Part shown: one piece after another, positions 32,716 through 41,573 of the stretch
Position numbering within the stretch: the first letter of the stretch is position 1
Layout of the letters: each line of letters begins with the position of its first letter
Assembly (NCBI GenBank): GCA_964476185.1
Contig: CAYYZO010000022.1
Span: 1-49,017 of the forward strand
Source of the DNA: DATNBU01 sp964476185
Lineage (GTDB): Bacteria; Desulfobacterota; Binatia; UBA1149; CAITLU01
Length of the DNA stretch: 49,017 nucleotides
Reading direction: 5' to 3'
The notes under the pieces: generated by a model
The model's input: only the letters and a program-made list of their open reading frames with translations
Databases searched by the model: none
Told to the model about the DNA's origin: nothing
Program-made: the position numbers and the translations under genes

Positions 32716-32889
32716 CAGGGGTATTCCTCGTGGAAGGCGCGCACCGTCTAACGGCAGGGGGGCGCGGCCGCAACACGACAGAGCCCCGGGAAACGCGACG
32801 GATTCCGGCGGACGTCGCCGGCGAGGCCTTGCGCACCGGAACCGGCGCCCGCCGTGCATGGAGCCCTCCCCCGGGGTACGGTCGCCGGC

Positions 32890-33567
32890 GTGAACGCCAA
32901 TCCGCTTCCCGGTCGCTTCCCGCTCCTGCTCGTCCTGGTCCCGCTCCTGCTCGGGGGCGGCTGCGCCAAGCCCGCCGAACCGCTGCCGAAGGCCGCGATC
33001 CACCAGGCCGCCGCGGCCGGCGACCAGGCCGGCGTGGAGAAGGCGCTGGAGGCCGGCATCAGCGTCAACGAACCCGGTCGCAACGACGCGAGGCCGATCC
33101 ATCACGCCACGTGGGGAAACCATGCCGAGATGGTCCGGTTCCTCGTCCGCAAGGGCGCCCGGGTCGACGCCGTGGACGGGAGCGACCGCACGGCGCTGCA
33201 CTACGCCGCGCAGAACAACTTCGTCGAGACGGTGACGGTCCTGATCGACCTCGGCGCCGACCCGAACGTCCGCAACGCCTACGGCTACTCGCCGCTGATC
33301 TCGGCCGCGATGGAGGGGCGGGTCGACGTCATCGAACTGCTCATCGAGCGCGGCGCGGACGTGGACCTCCCGGACCTCGCGGCCAAGACGCCGCTGCACT
33401 TCGCGCTGAAGCAGAAACAGGACGCGGCGGCGCGCGCGCTCGTCGAGGCCGGCGCCGACGTCAACGCGGTCGACCGCGAAGGACGCCGGCCGCTCACCGA
33501 GGCCAGGGCCCGCGGCGTCGACGCGGCGACGATCGAGTTCCTCGTCGCCAAGGGCGCGCACGACTGA
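32890..33567 (+). CDS. Ankyrin-repeat lipoprotein
   Basis: GTG at 32890 starts a 225-residue protein with a lipoprotein signal (hydrophobic LLLVLVPLLLGGGC; the Cys is the lipidation site). Five to six ankyrin repeats follow. They carry TALHYAAQNNFVETV, SPLISAAMEGRVDVI, TPLHFALKQKQDAAAR and the typical turns GADPNVRN, GADVDLPD, GADVNAVD. An outer-membrane or periplasmic protein-binding role is inferred. The in-frame ATG at 32854 is less likely because it adds residues before the signal. The 174-bp region upstream faces the divergent terC gene. Confidence 0.85.
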   Translation: MNANPLPGRFPLLLVLVPLLLGGGCAKPAEPLPKAAIHQAAAAGDQAGVEKALEAGISVNEPGRNDARPIHHATWGNHAEMVRFLVRKGARVDAVDGSDRTALHYAAQNNFVETVTVLIDLGADPNVRNAYGYSPLISAAMEGRVDVIELLIERGADVDLPDLAAKTPLHFALKQKQDAAARALVEAGADVNAVDREGRRPLTEARARGVDAATIEFLVAKGAHD

Positions 33568-33624
33568 CCGCCGGCTCCCGGCTTTCGCGGCCGGCGACGC
33601 GGATCGGTTTCCTGCCGGCGGCGG

Positions 33625-34335
33625 CTACCGGCGGAAGGTCACGTCGGTGGACTGCCAGACGCCGTCCGGTGCGCGGAAGGTCAGGATTCTCCGAGGCGTG
33701 GTCACGGTGGCGAAGCTGCCGTGGGCACGGATCGACTCGGCGGGCTCGCGGATGCCGAGGTCGGCTTCGAACAGGCCTCCGCGCGCCGCGGCGACGCCGA
33801 GCACCCGGGTTCGCGTGGTCGCGACCGCCACGTTCGTCCCGGCGGCGACGGCGAGCACTTTCTCGCGCGGTCCGAGCCCGCTCTGGCTCCAGGTCCCGCT
33901 CAGCCCCTCGAAGCCGAACACGCGCCGGTCGGTTGCGACGACCGCGACCCGGTCGCCGAGCGCGAGGTGGAGCGGGCCGGACTCGGAGACGCCGAGCTCG
34001 CGCTCGCTCCACCCGAAGCCCGGCACGGCGGCGAGCAGCCGCTCGCCCGTCACGACGAGGGCGATGCGCCCGCGCACCTTGCGCCAGAGCACTTCCTCGT
34101 CGACGCGCAGGTCGGCGACCGCGACCGCTCCCGTCCACGCGTCGATCGCGAGGATCTGTCGATTGCGTTCGACGATCTCGAGCTGGTCCTCGATCGGCCG
34201 CGGGTCGTAGGAAGGGGCAGGCGAAGGCGGGAAGCCGTGCATGGCCCCGGCGGGAGCCGCGAGGCTCGGGACAAGGCCGGCTGCCGCAATCGCGACGGCG
34301 ACTCCGAGCCGGCTCAGGCTGTGGCCGATTGCCAT
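33625..34335 (-). CDS. Secreted protein of unknown function
   Basis: ATG at 34335 opens a 236-residue protein with a signal peptide (cut near PAGA, about residue 31). The mature part repeats the theme: hydrophobic strand, R, polar loop (for example ALVVTGERLLAAVPGFGW, AVVATDRRVFGFEG, AVATTRTRVLGVAA, ATVTTPRRILTFRA). These four repeats at about 40-45 residue spacing suggest a beta-propeller-like or barrel fold. No catalytic motif is seen and I do not recognise a family. It is convergent with the ankyrin gene and divergent from the MFS gene. Confidence 0.7.
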   Translation of the reverse strand: MAIGHSLSRLGVAVAIAAAGLVPSLAAPAGAMHGFPPSPAPSYDPRPIEDQLEIVERNRQILAIDAWTGAVAVADLRVDEEVLWRKVRGRIALVVTGERLLAAVPGFGWSERELGVSESGPLHLALGDRVAVVATDRRVFGFEGLSGTWSQSGLGPREKVLAVAAGTNVAVATTRTRVLGVAAARGGLFEADLGIREPAESIRAHGSFATVTTPRRILTFRAPDGVWQSTDVTFRR

Positions 34336-34430
34336 GCGCCCCCTTAGCACGAGCCACCGCGGTCCGCACCGCGGCTGCGCAGCGCACTTCGGCGGGTGCG
34401 CGCGGGCGGTCGCTCGGATAAGAGCCGGGC

Positions 34431-35681
34431 GTGTTGCCGGTGCCCGTCGTCCTCTCGCTGTACTGGTTCGCGATGCTGGCGGCGCTCGGCACCTTCTTCC
34501 CGCTGTTCAGCCTCTACCTCAACGAGAACCTGGGGTTGTCGGGGTTCCAGACCGGTCTCGTGACCGCCGCGCTGCCGCTGGCCGGCATGATCGCGCAGCC
34601 CCTGTGGGGCGCGCTCGCCGACCGAAGCGGCTCGCGCGTGCGCGTGCTCACGATCGTCACCGCCGCGGCCGCGGCCGGGTATTTTCACATCGGGGCGCAG
34701 GCCTCGTTCTGGGCGGTGCTCGCCGCGACGCTGATGCTGGCGGTGTTCTCGACGTCCGTGATGCCGCTCTCGGTCTCGGTCTCGCTCGCGCTGCTTCGGG
34801 AGAAGGGGAGGCACGCGTTCGGGCTCGTGCGGTCGGTCGGAACGCTCGGTTACCTCGTCGCGGTGGCCGGCTTTCCGACGTTGCTCGCCTGGTTCGGCGA
34901 CGCGGTGCCGCTCGCGGTGGAGCCGGCTCCCGGCGCTTCCGAGCCCCGGCTCGGCTTCATGCTCGTGGTCGCTTGCGGCTGGATGCTGGTGGCGTCGCTG
35001 GTGGCGCTCGTGCTCCCGCGCCGAGGCGCGGTCGCGCTCCGCGCTGATCCCGGCGACTGGCGGTTGCTGCTCGGAAGCCGCCCGTACCGGCGCCTGCTCG
35101 CCGTCACGTTCGTGACCTACGTGTTCCTGCAGGGGCCGCTCGTGTTGTTCCCGACGTTCGTGCGGTCGATCGGCGGCGACCTCGAGATGGTCAGCCGCAT
35201 GTGGATCTGGATGCTCGCGTTCGAGATCCCGTTGCTCGCGGGGGTGGCCGCCGCGCCGGCGCGCATCGGCCCTCGAGAACTGGTCGGGATCGGCATCGCC
35301 GCCGACGCGACGCGCTGGACCGTCAGCACGCTGTCGTCCAGCCTCGAGGTGATCCAGGTCGTGCAGGTGCTGCACGGCCTCGCGGTCGCGGGGTTCGTCG
35401 TCGGCAGCGCGCTCTACGTGGAGGCGGTGGTCCCGGGACGTTTGCGCTCGACGGCGCAGGGGATCGTCTACATGCTCGGCGTCGGCCTCGGCGGCGTGAT
35501 CTCGAGCGCGGTCTCGGGCTTGCTGCTCGACGCGTTCGGCCCGCGCGCGCCGGGCCTCGTCGGCGGTCTCGGCGGCGCCGCGCTCGCTCTCGCGCTGCCG
35601 TGGATCCTCCCGGCGGTTTCGCGCCACGCGCACGACGACCTCGTCGCGATGGACGCCGCCGAGGAACGGCCGACCGTCTGA
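34431..35681 (+). CDS. MFS transporter
   Basis: 416 residues and about twelve helices. The first helix starts directly after the GTG codon, as in the MFS_1-like/nucleoside-type branch, and the loop 2-3 signature is LWGALADRSGSRVRVL (GxLaDRxGxr). The family exports or imports small organic molecules by proton exchange. No neighbour points to a substrate. The tail HAHDDLVAMDAAEE is acidic and cytoplasmic. No ribosome site is evident close to the GTG, so a slightly different start is possible. Confidence 0.82.
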   Translation: MLPVPVVLSLYWFAMLAALGTFFPLFSLYLNENLGLSGFQTGLVTAALPLAGMIAQPLWGALADRSGSRVRVLTIVTAAAAAGYFHIGAQASFWAVLAATLMLAVFSTSVMPLSVSVSLALLREKGRHAFGLVRSVGTLGYLVAVAGFPTLLAWFGDAVPLAVEPAPGASEPRLGFMLVVACGWMLVASLVALVLPRRGAVALRADPGDWRLLLGSRPYRRLLAVTFVTYVFLQGPLVLFPTFVRSIGGDLEMVSRMWIWMLAFEIPLLAGVAAAPARIGPRELVGIGIAADATRWTVSTLSSSLEVIQVVQVLHGLAVAGFVVGSALYVEAVVPGRLRSTAQGIVYMLGVGLGGVISSAVSGLLLDAFGPRAPGLVGGLGGAALALALPWILPAVSRHAHDDLVAMDAAEERPTV

Positions 35682-35750
35682 GGCTCGCCGCCTCGTTCCC
35701 GACAGGCCGCCGGTTGCCGCGCGCGAGCCGGCGCGGCTCGACGGGGTCGT

Positions 35751-36517
35751 TCAGCTCGTCAGCAGCCGTTCGAGTCGCCGCCGCGTCTGCCAGAGCAGGG
35801 CGCCGCTCAGCGCGACGATGTAGAAGAGGTCCCACGCCACGACCTGCGCGGGGACGCCGCCGTAGAACGCGGCGCGCGCGAGTCGCACCGGGTGCAGCAG
35901 CGGCAGCAGCTCGGCCGCTGTCTGCCAGAACGGCGTCAGCCTCTCGGCGAGCGGGAAGAAGACGTCCGAGAACAGGAACAGCGGCGTCAGGAACATCGTG
36001 AAGTAGTAGCTGAACAGCTCGATCGTCGGCGCGCGCACGCAGAACGCGAGGCCGAGAGCCGCGAACAGCAGGCCGGTCAGCGCGATGACCGGGAGGACGA
36101 GCAGCGACGACGGCATCGGCGCGAGGCCGGCAAGGGCCACGATCAGGTAGAAGCAGGCCCCGTAGATCAGCGCGCGCGTCGTCGCCCAGGCCGTTTCGCC
36201 CGCGAGCACGTCGTCGGCCTCGATCGGCGTGGTCAGCATCGCGTCGTAGGTCTTCTCGAACGACAGCCGGATGTAGAAGTTGTACGTCGACTCGAAACTC
36301 GCGCCGTTCATCGCGGCCACGCAGACGAGCCCGGGCACGAGGAACTCGACGTAGCGAAGGCCCCCCATCGTCTGCACGTAGGCCCCGACGCCGACGCCCA
36401 CCGAGACCAGGTAGAAGATCGGCTCGAAGAAGTTCGGCAGCAGGTTCTGCTTCCAGGTCCGCGCGTACATCGCGGCGTTGCGCTGCCAGACGGCCAGCGC
36501 GTGCCGGCTCGAGACGC

Positions 36518-36521
<4 letters not shown>
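35751..36521 (-). CDS. ABC-2-type transporter permease (NodJ-like)
   Basis: The 256-residue protein has six helices and the NodJ-type opening: WQRNAAMYARTWKQNLLPNFFEPIF, then YVEFLVPGLVC and FEKTYDAMLTTPIEADDVLAGE. The final part includes FPLAERLTPFWQTAAELLPLLHPV. Its start overlaps the stop of the ATPase gene by ATGA (four bases), which shows translational coupling. The pair resembles NodIJ-type exporters of lipo-oligosaccharides, though related pairs export drugs or other polyketide-like products. The substrate cannot be told. Confidence 0.88.
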
Positions 36522-37462
<941 letters not shown>

Positions 37463-37570
37463 CGGAGGAACCGCCGGCCGGGCCGGGCACCGCCAGTAGC
37501 GCGGGCAGCGCGGCGATTCACGCCCACGTCCGAAGTTGAGCCTGTCCGGCGCGCATGGTCAGTGGGACGC

Positions 37571-38056
37571 ATGGTCAGGGTGCTGTTCGTCTGCCTCGGC
37601 AACATCTGCCGGTCGCCCACGGCCGAGGGCGTCTTCCGCAAGGTCGTCGCCGACGCTGGGCTCTCGCATGCGATCGAAGCGCGCTCGGCCGGCACCCACG
37701 CCTACCACGTCGGCGAGGGCGCGGATCCCCGTTCCACGAGGGCCGCGCGCCGTCGTGGCTACGACCTTTCCTCGCACACCGCCCGCCGCGTGCGGACGGC
37801 CGACTTCGAGGAGTTCGACTACGTGCTGGCGATGGACCGCGAGAACCTGCGCCACCTGGAGGCCGCGGCCGCCGGTCTCGACGGTCCGCGCGCCGAGGTC
37901 GCGATGTTCCTGTCGTACGCGCCGGCCGTGAAGTTCCCCGAGGTGCCCGACCCGTACTCGCGAGGCGACGAGGGATTCGAGCTCGTGCTCGACATGATCG
38001 AGAGCGCGTCCGAAGGGTTGCTCGAGCACATCCGCCGGCGTCATCTCGCCCGCTGA
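37571..38056 (+). CDS. Low-molecular-weight protein-tyrosine phosphatase
   Basis: 161 residues in one domain. The catalytic loop is C8-LGNIC-R14-S15, and the general acid is D127 in PDPYSRG. The protein is cytoplasmic. The family removes phosphate from tyrosine, or from arginine in some bacteria, and the second Cys (C13) is conserved in the eukaryote-type branch. The ATG at 37571 fits the family start (MVRVLFVCLGN). It has no operon partner: the gene is convergent with the acetoacetate-decarboxylase-like gene. Confidence 0.93.
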   Translation: MVRVLFVCLGNICRSPTAEGVFRKVVADAGLSHAIEARSAGTHAYHVGEGADPRSTRAARRRGYDLSSHTARRVRTADFEEFDYVLAMDRENLRHLEAAAAGLDGPRAEVAMFLSYAPAVKFPEVPDPYSRGDEGFELVLDMIESASEGLLEHIRRRHLAR

Positions 38057-38129
38057 CCGGGCATCGGACGACAGGAACCGGCGGGGCTACCGACCGGGCC
38101 GACGGCGGGACGGCCGGGGCCTCGGCGCT

Positions 38130-38876
38130 TCAGAGCGCCCGCGGGGGATCGAAGCTCGCGTGCATGTGCTCCATCCACACGCCCATCAGCGGCTTCTTCG
38201 GCAGTCCGAGTCCGCGCAGCCAGTTCGCGGTGGGGTGGTCGCCGAGCGCGAGCTCGATCCCGGACCGGTAGAACCCGACGCCGGTCGATGTGGAGACGAA
38301 CCGCGTCGCGCAGGTGCGGTCTTCCATCATCGTGTAGGTCGTCATCGCGGATTCGGGAAGGGAGCGCGTGCCGCCCCTCGGCATCGAGAACGTCAGCACG
38401 TGCTTGCCGCCGGCGGCGAGCCGGCACGTGGCCCTCGAACCCGCGTGGTCGAAGTCGATCTCCTCGAGCGTCTTCGGGAAGCCCCACATCGTCTCGCCCG
38501 CCTCGCGCGTGAACGGCTGGTCGACGGGCAGCCAGAAGATGAACGTCGCGACGCGGGCGCGCAGGAAGTCGAGCGCGGCGCCGAGGTACGGGACGCCGCG
38601 CGGCGTGCTCTTCTCGCGAACGAAGAACGCGAGCGACACCTCGTTGTAGTCGCCGAGGTCGTTGTCGACGTAGTCGATGCAGGCCAGGCTGAACAGCGTG
38701 CGTCCCGGCCACACTTCGATGACGTCGAGGTCCGGCGAAGGCAGCATCTCGCGGGCGGCTTTCGCGTCGACGACGAACGTCGCCGACGCCGAAGCGGCGT
38801 CGCGCACGATCACGGGATAGCGCACCGGCTTCCCCTGGATCACGACGTTTTCGTCGCGTGCGGCGGTCGCGGACAT
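38130..38876 (-). CDS. Acetoacetate decarboxylase-family protein
   Basis: ATG at 38876 gives 248 residues. The fold is that of the ADC family: NEVSLAFFVRE, FIFWLPVDQPFTREAGETMWGFPK with K135 as the expected Schiff-base lysine, and TRSLPESAMTTYTMM. In true ADC a second lysine follows the catalytic one; here it is Thr (PKT), so the substrate or reaction may differ, as in many members that act as aldolase-dehydratases. It is cytoplasmic with no signal peptide. It is divergent from the propeller gene across 245 bases. Confidence 0.82.
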   Translation of the reverse strand: MSATAARDENVVIQGKPVRYPVIVRDAASASATFVVDAKAAREMLPSPDLDVIEVWPGRTLFSLACIDYVDNDLGDYNEVSLAFFVREKSTPRGVPYLGAALDFLRARVATFIFWLPVDQPFTREAGETMWGFPKTLEEIDFDHAGSRATCRLAAGGKHVLTFSMPRGGTRSLPESAMTTYTMMEDRTCATRFVSTSTGVGFYRSGIELALGDHPTANWLRGLGLPKKPLMGVWMEHMHASFDPPRAL

Positions 38877-39121
38877 CCCCGGGGCCTCAGGCGCGGGGGA
38901 CTCGGCCGGGCCGTTCGTGCGTGTGCATGCTGCGGGATCCCACGCGGCGCGTTTACGGCGGCGAGTGCCGCGACGCAACTCCGCCGGGCGCGCCGGCAGC
39001 TTCCGCGGCGCGTCCGCCGTCGGGGGAGGGGCTGCGATTCCGGGTGGCTTCCCGTCCGGGACGCCGTTAGAAACGAAGCATTCCGGCGAGTCCCCGATCG
39101 CCCGACAGGAACGAGATCCCC
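38877..39121. other. Divergent intergenic region before the propeller gene
   Basis: Nothing recognisable beyond a likely ribosome site AGGAACGAG before the plus-strand ATG at 39122. No reading frame or repeat is supported. Confidence 0.4.
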
Positions 39122-41545
39122 ATGAGAACCGCTTCGCGTCCCCGGATCGACGTCTCGCGCGCCGTGCTCCGCGCGGCGGCGCTCGCGATGTTCGTATCGA
39201 CCGTCGCGGTGATCGCCAGCCCGGCCTCCGCCCGGGCGGCGGCGAATGCGTGGGAAGCCGGCTTCGGCCTGGTCGGGTCCGACGGCGCGGTCCATGCGGT
39301 CACTTCCGTGGAGGGAGGCGTCGTCGCGGGCGGGGACATCGACGTGATCGGCCAGGCGGCGGTCGGCAACATCGGACGCTGGAACGGCGCGTCGTGGCAG
39401 CCGATGGGCAATCCGCTCAACGGGACCGTGCGGGCGGTGATCGAGCACGAGGGCACGATCTACGCGGCCGGCGATTTCACGAAGGCGCTGTTCGCGAACG
39501 TCGCGAAGATCGCGAAATGGGACGGGCAGAAGTGGGTGCAGCTCGGCACCGGCGGCATCCAGGGCACGGCGGTCGGCACCCGCGTCAACGACATCGAGTT
39601 CTTCGGCGGCAACCTCTACGCGGCCGGCAACTTCACGAAGGCCGGCGGCAAGATCGCCACCGACATCGCCTACTGGGACGGCGCCTCGTGGCACGGCCTC
39701 GGCGCGACGAACAACGGCGCCGAGCTGCACGACCTCGTGGCGTACGGCGACAGCATCTGCGTCGCGGGCTCCTTCACGAAGATCGACGATGTCCAGACCC
39801 AGGGCGTCGCGTGCTGGAACGGATCCTCGTGGCGCGCGCTCGGCGGCGGCCTCAACGGCGCGGCCGTGGCGATCACCGTGCACGGCGGCGACCTCTTCGT
39901 CGGCGGAAGCTTCACGTTCGCCGGCAACGTGTCGACGGGGCGGCTCGCCCGCTGGAACGGCAGCAAGTGGTCTTCCGTCGATTATCCGCTTTCGCTGAAC
40001 GTGAACGCGCTCGGCACGCGGGGCAGCAAGCTGGTCGTCGCGACCGCCGGAGGCTCGGCGACGAACCCGGCCAGGCCGTGGCTGCTCGAGTGGGACGGCG
40101 CGACTTGGGCCAACGCGGTGCTGCAGCCCGACGCGATCGTGAACGCGATCGCGCCGGGGGAGGCCGGCGTGCTCGTCGGCGGCGAGTTCGCGCGCGGCGG
40201 GGAGATGGTGCTCGGCGGGGTCGGCTACTGGACGGGCCTGTCGTGGATCGCGCTCGAAGAAGGAGACGAACTCGGGCTGCACGCGCCGGCCGAGGCGTTC
40301 GCGGCCTGGAACGGCGACCTCTACGCGGCCGGCTCCTTTCGCGCGGCCGGCGACGAGCCGGCCACGCTGGTCGCGCGCTGGAACGCGTTCAGCCGTCGCT
40401 GGGAAGTCGTCGGAAACACCTCGGCCTCGGCCGGCAACTCGGTGGACGCGCTCGTCGCCGGCCCGGACGGGCTGTACGCGGGAGGGAAGTTCTCCACGAT
40501 CGGCGGCGCCGCGGCCTCGAACGTCGCGCGCTGGAACGGGGTCTCGTGGTCGGCGGTCGGCACGGGCACCGACGATCGCGTCTCGGCGCTCGCCGTGCTC
40601 GACGGCAACGTCGTCGCGGGCGGATTGTTCGCGAACGCCGGCGATGCGCCCGCTTCGCGCGTCGCGCAGTGGACGGGCGCCGCCTGGATGCCGCTCGGCA
40701 CGGGCACCGACGGCAACGTGCTCGCGCTCGAAACGTTCGACGGGAACCTGGTCGCCGGCGGCGCTTTCGCGAACGCGGGCGGCGCGCCGGCCGTCGGGGT
40801 CGCGCGCTGGAACGGCGCCGGATGGGCGCCGCTCGGCGACGGCCTGGCCGGCGAGGTGCGCGCGCTGCACGTGCACGACGGGACGCTGTACGCGGGCGGC
40901 GCGGTGACGGCCTCGGGAGCGACGCCGCTGTCGGGCATCGCGCGCTGGACGGGAAGCGCCTGGGGAGACGTCGCCGGAGGCGTCTCCAACAGCCGCGGCG
41001 AGCCGGCGGTGAACGCGATGGCCTCGCACGGATCGACGTTGTTCGTCGGCGGCAGTTTCCAGGCGGCGGGCGGCGTCGCGACGCGGCAGATCGCCCGCTT
41101 CGTCGGCGGGGCGTGGCGATCGATGGAACCCGGGTTTCGCGAGCCGCAGGTCACGAGCGGCGAGGACGTCGGCGCGCTCGTCGTCCACGACGGCGCGTTG
41201 TGGCTCGGGGGGAGCTTCGTGCGCCTCGCCGACGACCGTCCGGCCGCCCGCGTCATCGCGTGGAACGGATGCGCGGCCGGAAACGAGGGGGCGTGCGCGA
41301 CGAGCACGACGACGACCACGACGTCGACGACGCTTCCGGCCGTGGTCTGCGGCGATGCCAACGGCAGCGGCGAGGTCACCGCGAGCGACGCGCAGTTCGC
41401 GCTGCGAGCGGCCGTGGGCAGCGAGGAATGCGAGGCCTCGGTCTGCGACGCGAACGGCAACGGCAGCATCGCGTCGTCGGACGCGCTGCGGATCCTGCAG
41501 TACGCGGTGGGGCAGCCGGTGACGCTGGAATGCCCGGCGCCGTGA
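39122..41545 (+). CDS. Secreted 14-repeat beta-propeller protein with dockerin-like tail
   Basis: 807 residues. A signal peptide (about 1-38, cut near ARA) is followed by 14 repeats of about 46-50 residues. Each has a variable strand, then (L/V)YAGG-F--AGG, then (V/I)ARWNG--W--LG (for example NLVAGGAFANAG and GVARWNGAGWAPLG). Fourteen fits two seven-bladed propellers. A Ser/Thr linker (TTTTTTSTTLP) leads to a C-terminal module (about 740-807) with two DALxxLxxAVG-type Ca-binding repeats bounded by Cys (VCDANGNGSIASSDALRIL). I know no enzyme activity for this repeat; binding or surface display is inferred. The same tail ends the sugar-dehydrogenase-like protein. Confidence 0.85.
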   Translation: MRTASRPRIDVSRAVLRAAALAMFVSTVAVIASPASARAAANAWEAGFGLVGSDGAVHAVTSVEGGVVAGGDIDVIGQAAVGNIGRWNGASWQPMGNPLNGTVRAVIEHEGTIYAAGDFTKALFANVAKIAKWDGQKWVQLGTGGIQGTAVGTRVNDIEFFGGNLYAAGNFTKAGGKIATDIAYWDGASWHGLGATNNGAELHDLVAYGDSICVAGSFTKIDDVQTQGVACWNGSSWRALGGGLNGAAVAITVHGGDLFVGGSFTFAGNVSTGRLARWNGSKWSSVDYPLSLNVNALGTRGSKLVVATAGGSATNPARPWLLEWDGATWANAVLQPDAIVNAIAPGEAGVLVGGEFARGGEMVLGGVGYWTGLSWIALEEGDELGLHAPAEAFAAWNGDLYAAGSFRAAGDEPATLVARWNAFSRRWEVVGNTSASAGNSVDALVAGPDGLYAGGKFSTIGGAAASNVARWNGVSWSAVGTGTDDRVSALAVLDGNVVAGGLFANAGDAPASRVAQWTGAAWMPLGTGTDGNVLALETFDGNLVAGGAFANAGGAPAVGVARWNGAGWAPLGDGLAGEVRALHVHDGTLYAGGAVTASGATPLSGIARWTGSAWGDVAGGVSNSRGEPAVNAMASHGSTLFVGGSFQAAGGVATRQIARFVGGAWRSMEPGFREPQVTSGEDVGALVVHDGALWLGGSFVRLADDRPAARVIAWNGCAAGNEGACATSTTTTTTSTTLPAVVCGDANGSGEVTASDAQFALRAAVGSEECEASVCDANGNGSIASSDALRILQYAVGQPVTLECPAP

Positions 41546-41573
41546 ACGCGGTGGTCGACGGGCGCTTCGGCGG

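Noticed and set aside
32716..33561. N-terminal extension of the TerC frame
   Set aside because: It lies antisense to the ankyrin lipoprotein gene, and the TerC family starts with the helix after ATG 32715.
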